Numbered from the stretch's first letter, positions 46,501 to 58,249 are shown. The stretch is 64,000 nucleotides of DNA from Camphora micrantha (GCA_003546025.1 QPKB01000004.1:21556570-21620569), one strand, 5' to 3'. Notes: generated by a model not told the origin, from the letters alone. Program-made: numbers and translations.

Positions 46501-47493
46501 TGTTCTCCTTCATCCCTTCCTCTCCTCCCTTCGACTCGGCGACCGATTCGTGAAACTCGGCCGACTCGCCGACCTCCGGCACGGAGGCCTTCGCCGGAGA
46601 CTTCACGGCGGAGGAAACCACGGCGCCTTTTGCTATGGTATCCGAGCTGCCGTTGTATGAGCCCTCTCCGGCTGCCTCATCTGCCGGAGACTCGCCGCCG
46701 GGAACGTCCGGATCCGTCGGCTTACGACTGCCGGCTTCGGCTTCCGCCTCTTGTTCGGGCTTCGGAAAGCGCTCTTCCGTTTTCCTGTTATTCTCATCCG
46801 TTCCGATCTCGATCTCTGGATTTCGGTATTTTGAGTCGGTCGAGTTGGATTCGTTGAAGGACTGATTCTCGCGGTCGGAATCGTTGCCTGAAGACGGCTT
46901 GGATCTCTTCTCTCCTTCGTAATCCCGTTTCTCGGCATCTCTTTCGTTTTCCGCTCCCTCTTTCTCCAGATCTGGTTTCCCATCGTCATTGTCCGTTTCT
47001 TTCGAGCTCTGCTCGCGATCTTCCTTCAATTTCTTCACCTTCGATTGCAGAGACCTGCCAAAAGAACAAACAGGTAGAGATTTCAAATTCGCAAACAATC
47101 AAACAAAAACACGGATCTTCGAAGAAAAACATGAAGAGTAGAAAGACAAATGGAGATTTACACGATCGACACATCGTATCGTTGAACCTCGCGTCTGAGC
47201 TCTGCTACACGCAGTTCTCGGAGCTCATCAAGCCAAGGGATCTTATCATCACAGTTGTCAGATTCATCATCCACACCGTTAGTTTTGTCATCTACGGCCT
47301 TGAATCGGAGCTGAAGTTCGTGGTATTTTTGTTTACAGTTACTCGCAGTGAGAAGGAGAGAAGACGATGTGCGATTTTGAATTTCTATGGCGATCGAATC
47401 CCAGCTCTTCGTACCGTGTCGATTGACGGCGAAGGCGAGCAAAAGCTCCTCCCAAGTAGTCCAGTTAGCGTTCGGATCTTCCGTTCTAGACAT
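43525..47493 (-). CDS. MYB/SANT- and bromodomain-containing nuclear protein
   Basis: Three exons on the minus strand, 47493-47162, 47054-46292 and 44598-43525, with GT-AG borders and joined phases, give 722 residues. Residues 8-65 form a MYB/SANT-like repeat (NWTTWEELLLAFAVNRHG, WDSIAIEIQNR). A coiled coil follows across the first junction (LRREVQRYDVSIVSLQSKVK). Residues 130-330 are charged, low-complexity and rich in Glu, Asp, Ser and Lys. A bromodomain spans about 337-440 (HPLVGFLEIIRSHKHGSVF, RYHSIIRQHLDLEMVRTKLE, FYRDLLLLFNNAIVFFP); the usual acetyl-lysine Asn position (NAxxYN) reads NAIVFF. The C-terminus is Ser- and Lys-rich with likely nuclear localisation signals and ends RKRARR. Plant relatives, recalled as At2g44430 and At3g60110, are little-studied chromatin factors. 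Intron 2 is 1.7 kb. The gene is convergent with EML upstream, with the hydrolase in between. Confidence 0.92.
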
Positions 47494-47699
47494 GATTTCT
47501 CATCTCTTTGTGTTCAAAAACACCCTGAAAGATCATCTGGTGTTCAAAAACCCATAAAAACCTAGGTTTTTTTTGTTTTCCTTTCTTTCCCTCGCCCTTT
47601 TTTGTGCTTTCGATTTTGAGATTATGAAGTTCGTTTTTCTCTTCTTTCGCCTTTTTTCCTCTTTCTTCTTCGCGTTATAAGGGTTGGATCTGGAGCACG

Positions 47700-50329
47700 C
47701 AATCGCAACTCCGTCGTTGAGATTTCTCTCTTTTTGGAGACTAAAGTTACGAAATTGGCCCGAGTTTGAGGACGAAATTACGTGATCTTCCGGTATTACT
47801 TGCATTTGTATTTGTCGTTTGTTTGTTTTGGGTAGGTAAGCTGCGATTGAGAGAGCAGGAAAAAAACCTAATAAGAGAATATGATGGACGGCTGCGATGA
47901 TCAGAACTGGGTCCCTCTCTTTTGCATCATGATGATGGGTGGTGGTATTGAAGATTAACGGCTAGGATCTTTTTAAACATCCAAGCTCAAAGGAAAAGTG
48001 CAAGAGGAGGCCCCTTGTTCGAGATAGAGGCAGGAGTTGAAATCGAATCCCCTCCTGGTCCAAGTCCTACCCCTTGTAACACGACAAATTCATTTACGGT
48101 CTCTAGTGGGGCCCAGTTTTAAATCTGCGCCGTTCGAATTTGGGAAATTCGGTTCGGTTTGGTGGGCCGTGGGTCCCACTGGGGGAACATCAACGAAATT
48201 TGATATCATTTGTCATTTATCCATCGGGCTAGATTGAATTGTGGGCCCCATCATTTCAGATGTTTTGGTTGCAACTGTGGCAAAAATATCTATATATATA
48301 TATATATTTATATATATTTTGCAGAAAGTTTGATCGAAGCAGTGATTTTATAGTTCAAGGTTACAAACTACATCCATTGCTCTGTGTATCACGTGCTGTG
48401 CAGACGCTGGACTCCGGAGGAAAAGGGGGTACTTTTTTATTCCCATTTCCAACATTGCATTTGAAGGAACTTTTTTTTTTTTTTAAAGGATGAGGATGAC
48501 GAAAGGAAGGTTAAACAGACCTAGATGATTTCTCTTATTTGAAGAATTTTCTCTTTTTAGGTACGCCCTTATTACATGAATTACCGTTAAAGTTTGCTCC
48601 AACAGTAGCAGCTGAATCTGTAGTAAAACTAGCCATTTGATTAAAAAAATGATAATAAATAATGCATAATACCGTGTCAATCACATTTTAAATCAAATGG
48701 TGAATCATATATAGAGGGAAATCATCTTTTATCGAACTAAAATTTATAAATACGCGTAAAGTTGAAAAGAGTATATTTTGAACAAATCAAGTTTTCAATA
48801 ATTGGCATCTACTTTGGAGTTCCCCTACTACAAATTTTAAAGATTTCCTCCATGTCATAGCCGAGGGAGGATCCGGACTAGAGAGTTGTTGGTTTGTGGT
48901 TCATTGCTAGTGCCAAGAGGACCCAACCCAAGCATGTAATATTATTACTCATCGAGAGACAAGGAAGCATCGTGAGACTCGATCCTCTAGAATCAAGGAA
49001 AAGTAGAACGTGTGGTACCTTTATTAGGCTTAATGGCCCAGCCCTATTAAAGTATAGTTTATTGCATTCGCAATCTATTAGATATTCACTTACCAAAAAA
49101 AAAAAAAAAATCCTATTAGATATTCAATTCATAACAACTATTTTACTGCCAACCAAGGGCACATTTACTTGCTTGAAATTGAACGCATGGTCAAAGGGGC
49201 TCCAACTAAAAATTATGAAAGAGTTGAGCAGTAAAAGACATATAACGTGGTAATATAGACTTAAGACCTTTAATTTCTTAGGATTTGAATATGAGGGTGA
49301 TAATTGGATATTCAATTACCATAATTACCATCTCCTCTTGATTTAATTATCATTAAGTACGTGTCTCTTTGTTTAATGGAGTTGAATATTTATAATTGTA
49401 TTTCTATAATATTTAAAAACAAAATATCAAAGGTGATTATTTAAAAATGACCGTTAAATAAACTCCTCTTTAACGAAAACTGAATCAAGAGAAGACGGAA
49501 AATGAATACTCAACCATCATCCTGAGACTTTTTTGGAAATCATATCACCCTTTTTGGAAAAAGAAAATTCAACGAGAGACCTCTATTATAGCTTCGCCTT
49601 TTAGTGCTATTTGCATGCATCATTGTGACTAATTAATGTGGAAGTTGGTGAGGTGCAAGATTAATTTGTTTCTGATTCAATGTGCAACTTGTATGATGTA
49701 TTTTACTCCATCCAGCCACGTGAGATGTATTTGCCTTTTGCTCTCCAGATGGAAACACAGATCTTTAGGGACTTTAGTACTGTTTGAAACTTCTTTAACT
49801 TGATCTTAACAGATTTTCAACAATTACATAAATGAAATGGTTTTCAATTTTCATTTTTCAAAATCCTTGTAAACCCCACCAATGATAAACCAAACCAGCT
49901 GATATCACATCCCTAAACACCCTCGCGTTAGCAATCATAAAAGAAATTAACTAAAATACGAACGCTCCCATAATTTACGAGGGCATAAATATTTTATGTA
50001 ATTGAATACGTAGTAATTGTAAGGCTTTTGTTTCAAGAAATGTTCAAAATTGAATAAACAAATGTAAACTTTCAAAATGGAATGATAACGAGTTGATATT
50101 CCCTGACAAGTTGATATTCCTTCACTTCCTTGTTCCTCTGGGAAGGAGAAGCTACAATGCTATATGCTACAGTTGTAGTCCATAATTGAGATCAACGAGC
50201 TTTGATGCCTGCTGAAGATGGTGTATAGATAAAATTCTCAAAATAACTGTTCATGGGGGGAACTGGTAATTGGTATACCACCAACCTTGCACGTTTTGTT
50301 CTCCGGGCTATTTTTAGATAGGATTCTAA
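47700..50329. other. Intergenic DNA upstream of the bromodomain gene
   Basis: The first few hundred bases should hold the bromodomain gene's promoter and leader (a CTTATAAC-like word on the minus strand near 47676-47685 is a weak TATA candidate). Farther on: a TA microsatellite near 48291-48316, A tracts near 49096, and nothing recognisable as a gene. Confidence 0.45.
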
Positions 50330-51454
50330 GGGCATGTTTGTGTAGCCCATTTCCGCGGAAAAGTAGAAGGTTTTCCGCGGAAAACCAACTTTTCATACGT
50401 TTGGTGCGGTAGTTTTCTGCAGAATCACTTTTTTGCCATGTCAGCTTTTTCTTACCTTACCATGGAAATGGACTTCCCATGGGGGGGTATGGGAAGTCCA
50501 TTTCCACAGAAAACTTGGCCCCCTTTATAAACTCCATTTCCTACTCATTTCTGATGCAAAACCCTACCCATTCTCTATTCTTCTTCAACGATGAGAGCAA
50601 GTAGGGACGGCAGCCATCTTCAGGTAACCATCTCTCTTCTCCACCTTGTGCCAGCCACGGCAGAACCTCTCCCTCTCCCTCTCTCTCTTCCCCACCTTGT
50701 CCCAGCGGCCACACCCCAACCTGCCTCTCATGACGCCACCAGCGGCCCCCTTGCTGCTAGCCACCCAACCCTGCCTGGCCATCATCTTTCTTCTCCCCCC
50801 TCACCCAGCCACCTCACCCTGCCTGGCCACCATTTTAGAATGGGTTTGCTGTAGGGCTGCTCAAAGAAGAAGGAAAATTTTTGGGTCCAAAACTGTGGAT
50901 TAAATTGGCACTTTCAAGACTGTACAGAAATTGTTTCATGAACCTCCAAAAGCCCATCGAAAAATAACCCTTTTCATGCTGGGAACAGTTCAAATTTGTC
51001 TTGCTATCAAATTCGTTGTTGCAGCTATTTTGTATCAATGTGTAGTATTCATACACTGTTCTTGTTACACTAGCCTAGTTTGATGTGATTGTTGCAGCTA
51101 TTTACTTCATCAGATTTGAGATGATATTTGGGTTTTCTAAATAGATACATATTGAAATTATGATTAATTGTGTTTCCCATTCACCAAGTTCTGTGAGTAT
51201 CTTTATTAAAAAAAAAAGTAAAAAAAAAAAAAAAAAAAACTTTACCACCAAACAGTAGACACTTAGTTTTCCGTAAGGAATCCGCGGCTGCACCAAACAA
51301 CATTACCACAAATTCATCGAGGAAAAACTTTTTGCACCAAACATGAATTTTTGACTTCCCCGAAAAACATTTTCCGAGGTATTTAAAAACCATAGAATTT
51401 GATGATGTGACAAATTCTTCTTTCCTTGGAAATTACATGTACACAAATGTGCCC
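50330..51454. mobile_element. PIF/Harbinger-like element, copy 3 (1125 bp)
   Basis: Ends are GGGCATGTTTGTGTAG and the inverse of GGGCACATTTGTGTAC, with TAA at 50327-50329 and 51455-51457. Subterminal TTTCCGCGGAAAA palindromes near 50350-50385 and related TTTTCCG words at the right recall transposase-binding sites. The middle is C/T-rich low-complexity DNA plus A/T tracts; no transposase frame is visible. It is the longest of three copies with shared ends. Confidence 0.78.
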
Positions 51455-51590
51455 TAAGAGAAATCTTCATGTAGGCTATTTTTTATTCCCAGGGACAGAA
51501 ATAACCATTGTGTGAGAGAGAGAGAGAGAGGCTCTCAAATCATATGGGGTCTTGTCATTTTCACCACCATATCCCATATATGGACTCCTT

Positions 51591-51627
<37 letters not shown>
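51591..51627 (+). repeat. (ATC)n microsatellite
   Basis: About twelve ATC triplets followed by (ATA)n. Confidence 0.9.
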
Positions 51628-51628
<1 letters not shown>

Positions 51629-51957
51629 AATAATAATAGATTATCAAAAGTCTTCTGAGCCGCCGTTTGGACAATTGAATTTGGGAGGATGGAAATAGCA
51701 CGCACTGGTAAAAGATGCGCTAGACCATTGTGCCTTTATTCCTCTATTGACTAGTCAACTTCACAACAGACTTTGGAACAAGCTTGCAGGTCAATCTTGC
51801 TTCTACTGTAAATCTGTTGATGATCCAAGTCTTCTTTTGCCAGGGATGAAAAAATGGACCCTTGAATGCACTAGGGGTGGCAAATTGGCAAACCCCTCAT
51901 TTGAGTCGCCAATTTGACTTGAACCTGCCTGGTAATTTAGGACTCGGGTTGCCATGT

Positions 51958-52716
51958 TGTAACGACCCAGCCCAGAACTATGAATCGGATATTGTCCCCT
52001 TTGGGCCTCGGCCCGCACGGTTTTACTTGATGGAGCCCGGCTCACCGGTACCAAAACGCGTCCAATCCATAAGGCCAGCATCGCACCTTTTAGCCCAGTC
52101 TCTGGGCAGCCTCATAGGCGATGTGGGACGGAGAACCTTGGGTTCTCACACTCCCACCCACTTAGAGGAGAGCCGCCCTCGGCTTTGATACCATTCTGTA
52201 TGGCAGATTATACCTTTGTAAAAATTCCTACAACAGGAATGATCAAAGATTTGGGAATGTGGAATTTCCCAGAACTCTTACCAAAGGTAGAAAAGCAAAA
52301 GTACAATGCCCTCGACTTTGGGCTATATGTGGGATGCTAAGCCTTACTTGGTAGACGCGTTTTGGGCGCTGGCTCAAAGGGCCGGAATGCACCAAGGAAC
52401 AAAACCGTGAGGCCCAAAGGGCCAAAGCGGACAATATCTGCCAGGTAGATCTGGGCTGGGTCCTTACAGAATGGTATCAAAGCCGAGGGCGGCTCTCCTC
52501 TAAGTGGGTGGGAGTGTGAGAACCCAGGTTCTCCGTCCCACATCGCCTATGAGGCTGCCCAGAGACTGGGCTATATGTGGGATGCTAAGCCTTACTTGGT
52601 AGACGCGTTTTGGGCGCTGGCTCAAAGGGCCGGAATGCACCAAGGAACAAAACCGTGAGGCCCAAAGGGCCAAAGCGGACAATATCTGCCAGGTAGATCT
52701 GGGCTGGGTCCTTACA
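51958..52716. mobile_element. TRIM/SMART miniature LTR retrotransposon composite in inverted arrangement
   Basis: Right part, plus strand: a truncated LTR (52319-52468), a 46-bp internal domain (52469-52514) and a full LTR (52515-52716, 202 bp, TGTGAG to TTACA). The 150 bp shared by the two LTRs look identical. The internal domain has a primer-binding site TGGTATCAAAGCC (52472-52484, one mismatch from the initiator-tRNA-Met site I recall) and a polypurine tract GTGGGTGGGAG next to the 3' LTR. Left part, minus strand: a full but clearly diverged LTR (51958-52150, 193 bp) and an internal domain (52151-52196) that is an exact reverse complement of the other, ending TGTA. CATGT occurs just outside both ends (51953-51957, 52717-52721), compatible with a 5-bp target duplication around the whole. 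No coding capacity. Confidence 0.82.
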
Positions 52717-52721
52717 CATGT

Positions 52722-54859
52722 CTTCATTGGATTAATAAATGGGTTAAAATTAACCAGGTTTAATTTGATTGAGTATGTTCTTATTATGTTCCTTCCAATC
52801 TGATCTGAATCCGACTCAACCTGACTAAGTTTACTATGACCTGTCCTACAACCTGAATCAGAGTGTCAATTTTAAGGTTTGAGTTGAACTTTGCAGCTGT
52901 TTTATCAAAAGGACTGGCCCAGTTGGAGCCGATGCGTGTTGCCCTTATATCGCACCCTACTCAACCTGACATCCCTTGTTGAATCCCCAAGGTCCCAATA
53001 TGTGAGATTTAGAGCATTGGCCCAGGATTTTGGCTCTAGGTTCTGTGAGTAGAGGATCGGAGTTTCATATCTAGAGATTCAAATGGATGATAACTTCGAT
53101 TTAGGACACGTTTGTACACAAATCTTCAGCTGTCTGCATGAGAGGATTCCACAGAGTGAGAAAACTTGTTCCAGTTCTCCTTATAACCCACTGTTTCATT
53201 ATATGGTGCGACATTTTTTTGAAAAAAATGAATTATTCTTCTCGATGGAGAGGATTTTGATATTTCCATTGTTGAGATAGGAATGCGAGATTCCTCTTTC
53301 CCATGCCATGAAAATAAAAATCCAGCGTTATATGAAATCCTCTCACTGCACAAATAATTCTTTAGATCTACCTAATGCATATAGCCCCTGATAGTTTCAG
53401 ATGCCAGCAATCAGGAGCGGAATCATAAATTTTGCCTCTTGTTAAAATTTTTTTTTCTCGGGAGGTCTTAGCTTGGAAGGAATTTGCTTTATATAAAAGC
53501 GGGTTTTGTAAAATTTTTGCAGGGTGGGCTTCCCCCTAGTTCCACTCCTGCTTTCAATACATTTATAGATTCACCAATGCTTTCAGTGTAAGGTTGCATT
53601 TAGAGGTGAAATACAACCCCAACTAGCCCCTTTACCGTTAGACTGGGCCAGGGCATTGCACGACCAATATATATTTAATTTTTTATATAAATAAAAGTTA
53701 AATTTTAAAATAATTAAAGATTTATTATTTATTTGTAAATTACCATTAATGTTTGTGAAATTATTTTAATGTTTTTAACTTTATTTCAACTTAATAACCC
53801 CTTTCAATTTATATAAAAAAAAAATTAAAAAATATTAGAAGAGACATGTGGGCCGGCCATGGGCGGCACTACCTAGCAACGGCATGGATTTAGGCCGTGC
53901 TGTGCCGAGCTCCAGCAGGCCTAGGCACGCCCTGAGTTGGGCCGTGCCGCCCAGTTTTCCACCTTTAGTTTCATATCAACTCAAACACAAAAACACAAAA
54001 TTGAGGAACATCAGGTAAGATTTTCTCTATCCCATATAAAAATTTAAATAGAAAGATATTTATATTTCAGAGACGATAGATCAAGGATTTAGATTGGCAG
54101 TTTCACAAATGTAATGACTTTTGAAAATGTTATGATATTATCATAGAACAATAATTTCTCGAGTATATAACATGATATTTTCAAAATATCATATTGAGAA
54201 TAATTCCAGAAGATCATGATATCTCTTGATCAATAGAACAAAAACTTATATAAACCTTTTTAAGGGAAACTTATATTTTTTAAAAGAATTTAATATCTTT
54301 TACCATTTAAAAAATTTATTATCCAAAACATTTTCCAATATTAAATATAAAACAATCCCACCTTAAGAAATAATAAAACAAATCCTCTGTAGTTTTTTTT
54401 TTTTTAAGTAAAGCATCCTCTATAGAAGTTAACTTTCCGCCAATAATGATTTATTTTTTTTTTTTGTTTTTTTTGGCAAAGTTGGACTATCCGATAAGTG
54501 TTACTTTAACCCAAAGACCTATGGATCAAGCCCTGGACATGTGTGCAATACTGAAGCGCCAAAACCACTGAAACATGAGTGTGTTGGCTGATTAGTAGGA
54601 TGTTATAAGTACCACAGCTAGCTGGGATAAGTATGGTAAATTTAGATATCATGAAGAACTTGCTTGTTCCAGAAGGAGGCCCTCAATTCAGGTTTGGCTC
54701 CAGTTGCATGACCTTAGGCCTATGTGGTCTGGGTTTGGGCTAGACCTTATAGTTTTGGATCCTGGTCAGATGTACCTTGGACCTAACCCAAATTGCCCCA
54801 TTTCCATTCTCATCTTTTGTACAGCACACATTTATTGGTAAGGTCCAAAATATCTTTTA
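52722..54859. other. Intergenic DNA, nothing recognised
   Basis: Anonymous sequence with A/T tracts and short meaningless frames; GGCC-rich words near 53850-53960 recall dispersed plant repeats. Confidence 0.45.
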
Positions 54860-55005
54860 GGGAAAATTACCGTACGGATGTTCCTAAATCCCACAATTAC
54901 CCAAGACAAGATGAAAAACTACAAATTACCTATCAGCAGATCATATATGAAAGGACACCGAAAGTTGGACAATTTTACCCTTTTTCCTGCGATATCCAAA
55001 GCCAT

Positions 55006-55084
55006 TAGGATATCGCACTGTTCGATATCCTAGTCTCGTAGGATATCGCACAGTTCGATATCCTATGCTCGTAGGATATCGCAC
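55006..55084 (+). repeat. 33-bp period GATATC repeat inside the left MULE end
   Basis: TAGGATATCGCAC starts at 55006, 55039 and 55072, each followed by an inverted GATATCCTA. Related AGGATATC words are spaced through the right terminal repeat (58031-58110). They may be transposase-binding sites. Confidence 0.75.
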
Positions 55085-55283
55085 CGTTACCTACTCCCAT
55101 ATATAAACTAAGTGATGAGGAGTTACGCGAGAAGGAGTGGGTATGAAAATTCACTGCGGTGGGCAGGAGTGGGTAGGAGACTCCAGTGCGGTGGGTGAGA
55201 AAATTCAGTATAGAGAAGGGAAAACAATTCACAAAAATACCCCTGCTGGCTTTTACAAAAATACCCCGAAGAAATAGGGGGGG

Positions 55284-55380
55284 CTCGCCGTAGCGAGAAC
55301 CTCGCTATAGCGAGGTGTGCCGGGCTCGCTCGCTATAGTGAGGGTCTCGCTATAGCAAGACCTATTCTCGCTATAACGAG
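55284..55380 (+). repeat. Cluster of five 14-bp palindromes CTCGCTATAGCGAG
   Basis: Copies at 55284-55297, 55301-55314, 55329-55342, 55346-55359 and 55367-55380; one perfect, four with one or two changes. They lie just inside the left MULE end, in a GC-rich patch of otherwise AT-rich DNA. Confidence 0.8.
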
Positions 55381-56010
55381 CCATAAATTATTCTCTTAAA
55401 TTTTCTATTGTTGAAATTAAAATTATTTCAAATTATAAAATAAAAATAAACAAACCAGAAATCATTCATCCACTAAAATCAGACATTATATTATTATTCT
55501 TTAATTATGATAATTCCAATTCATTACTTTACAATATCATAGTAAGATTCTTTTAATTAAATTATTATGATATTATAAAAAAAAATTCTCTGTTGTCATA
55601 TTTATCACCCCGGTTGAACCCATAATTTCAAGATATCAGTGGATATACTACTGACTAATATATATTAGTCACCTACCTCAGTCACCTATCAGATATGCCA
55701 ATGTTGATTAAAGAAAAACAAAATAGAACTAAAGAAAAACAAAATGGAACAAAAAAAAAATCTAATAAACATGTATACTAAAAACCTGTACACTGTTATT
55801 TACACTGTTACAGGATAAACAAAATAATGATTGACCTAAAAAATGACATTGCCTGAGATAACAAAATTGAACTGGACATCACATATCATACTGACCCTAT
55901 CATATACAAAAACTCCATACAACCCTTGACTACTCTCTCAGCATGGCTGCCCTCCATCATCTGTCGTACATTCGAGGAAATCACTATTTTCCCATTGCTT
56001 GTAATATATG

Positions 56011-56460
56011 TCATGTACGATCTTTTGTCTGTAAAACCACATGTCGCTCTGTGTGAACTACAGGAGTTGGCCAAGTAATAGGCTCAGCATATGACATCAC
56101 AAATACTCCACAATCATCCCTGCACAAATTTTCGCATATGAGAACATGCATCCCTTCATCTAATAATGCAAGGGAATCAACATTTGCAACTTAAACTCAC
56201 GTATTATCTTGTTTAGGACATGCATGAGGTATAATTGGCCAGTATGCAGGCTTGTCCCAACCAAGTTGGGAGAAACAACCGCTAATGAATAAAACCTGTA
56301 CACATGAAATTACATATGTCAATGCACACTGACGTGATACTCTAAAATATATAATAAATATATTTAAGTAGAGATACACTTACAAAGTGGCGAGTATATT
56401 TCGAGTCAGCATCGCTATCCAAACTGTTATAAAACTTTCATTTTTCTCTTTTTGGATATC
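56011..56460 (-). pseudogene. ULP1-like (C48) cysteine peptidase fragment
   Basis: Minus-strand exons can be joined as ...-56384, 56295-56201 and 56119-56011 with GT-AG borders and correct phase. They read NSLDSDADSKYTRHF, then VLFISGCFSQLGWDK...WPIIPHACPKQDN, then DDCGVFVMSYAEPITWP and a stop at 56011-56013. PKQxN(T)DDCGVFVM is the catalytic-cysteine block of ULP1/SENP-type SUMO or ubiquitin-like peptidases, and SLDSDADSKY is the strand and helix after the catalytic Asp region. Upstream, near 56420-56430, a one-base shift and a TGA break the frame (DIQKEKNE precedes). A CAT-TGG pair at 56585-56590 could be the catalytic His-Trp, but the frame around it is broken. Non-functional as it stands. 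Confidence 0.72.
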
Positions 56461-57056
56461 CAACTAGGAGGAAAAAATGTGATTGATGTCATATTAGAAA
56501 AAACAGCATTTGATATTTACTATACTCTCTAAGTCCCTCTTTCCCAAATGCAGTACAATAATAATCTGTCAAATCTTTTTACTCCCAATGCTGCATGGTA
56601 AAGAAACAAAATATTACCATGACCCACATCATAATAATATAAGTCATCAAGGGCAAAAAAAACTTCCAGACCAGATGGAAAGAAATGTGATATTGGGACA
56701 TTGGCCTCAAGAATTTCAAACTAGCAATCCATTATCTAAGACACATGCACCATAATCAGCTCATCTGACACAATATATTCATTTACATGAAAAAATAAAT
56801 ATTGAATACAATATTACTATCCATAATTGCGACATACATTGGTATCGATCCAATGTTTACACAGGCATTGACGCAGACTCTCAGCAAAAACCCTTTAACA
56901 AATTTGATCTAATTCTGGTACCCTGCATATATAAGATCATTATATATTGTATTGCCCAATCGGACAGGGTTGAAATGGTTCCATCTGCCAAGCATTTCTC
57001 GAATAAGGTGGAGATAACAATTGAGTAAAAATAGAATGCAATTTAACAGCCAATCT

Positions 57057-57094
<38 letters not shown>

Positions 57095-58249
57095 AACAAT
57101 CTATCATAATCAATTCAGACATCAAAATAATAGTGCTATGACACTCATTTTCATGTACTTATAATAACAAATAGTTGGATCTCTATTTGCTGTTATTACA
57201 TTATACATAATTTCAATGGTTGAAGCATTGACCACTCTGCTGTGGGAGTGATAATTTGGATATGGAAGGGCACGCATCCCGATAAAGGTTGTAAGAAATA
57301 TAAAGTGGAGATCTACTCATTTTGTTCTTCCATCATACGTCGTCTATTAACATGTACTATGAAGTTTACCAGGAGATGTTTACTAATTTATTGGATTAAT
57401 TTTGAATGACATAGCATTCAAATTACCTTGTAGTACTTGAAAATTTTAATCGGCTGATATACCATTTTGTAAGTGTTCAACCTTTTAAGCATGAAAGTAA
57501 AACATGGAGAGCAACGAAGTTTTTCATGGGAAAATGGTAAAATAAGTAGACAGCAGCACCAATACCAAATTTTTTTACAAGGGATCTCCAATACTCAAAA
57601 GAGTGGCAGAAATATAAGATTCGTAGCAACGTCACATATGCAACCCCCAAATTACAATAAAAACCCAAATGCCCAGCCTCAAAACAAGCCCTAATCCTGA
57701 AAAAGACTAAAACAAATAGAGAGATAAAGGAAAAAGAATACTTCTTCCTCATACCTTAAACTTCTAACGATTGGGTATATTTCCCGCGGTAAAACCCTAG
57801 ATAGTTGAAGATCCACCACGTTGCAGCTACTAACGAAGGAGAATGGAGTAGAATGCTGTGTTCCTGCAGTATCCATAGCAAGACGATGAGAAAAACAAAG
57901 AGGAATAACCATGGGAGGATCGAAGAAGGAAGATGATCATAGTAAAATGGGGTTTTCACCGAGTTACCTGCGTCTTGTTTTACCTGGGTAGAAAGGGCGA
58001 GTGGTGAAAATTTTTCTGAGATATCTACATGTAGGATATCCAACGTTGCGATATCCTAATAGCGTGGGATATCAAAAATTAGGATATCCTACACGATTAG
58101 GATATCCCAGGATAAAAGGTAAAATGGTCTAACTTTGGGTGTACTTTCATGTACGATCATTTTTTTTTTGGTAATTTGTAATTTTTCATCTTATCTTGAA
58201 TAAATGTGAGGTTTTAGAGCGTCCGTACGGTAATTTTTCCTATCCTTTA

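Larger units (their letters stand above)
54860..58240 (-). mobile_element. Mutator-like element (MULE) carrying a ULP1-type peptidase pseudogene
   Basis: The left end GGGAAAATTACCGTACGGAT and the inverse of the right end, GGAAAAATTACCGTACGGAC, continue as imperfect terminal inverted repeats for about 180-200 bp, through AAGATGAAAAACTACAAATT versus AAGATGAAAAATTACAAATT and a shared AGGATATC-rich zone. TATCTTTTA (54851-54859) and TATCCTTTA (58241-58249) flank it, a 9-bp duplication with one mismatch. Long inverted repeats and 9-bp duplications define the Mutator superfamily. No MURA transposase is recognisable. The minus strand carries degenerate exons of a C48 cysteine peptidase, as in ULP-bearing (Kaonashi-type) MULEs known in plants. 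A run of 33 A at 57061-57093 lies inside. Confidence 0.85.

Noticed and set aside
46399..46857. Long antisense frame opposite the bromodomain gene
   Set aside because: Arg/Pro/Ser-rich shadow of a GC-rich acidic coding exon in the other strand.
52243..52727. Repeated identical peptides (ALWASRFCSLVHSGPL) as a duplicated gene
   Set aside because: The duplicated frames are the two LTR copies of the miniature retroelement, which has no coding function.
55284..55380. Evenly repeated palindromes resembling a CRISPR array
   Set aside because: Plant nuclear context, 14-bp units, spacers of 3-14 bp with variable length, and position inside a transposon end.
57756..58043. 95-residue minus-strand frame with a hydrophobic segment inside the MULE
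   Set aside because: It includes part of the terminal inverted repeat and has no recognisable domain; possibly leader of the ULP-like gene, but not supportable as a protein.
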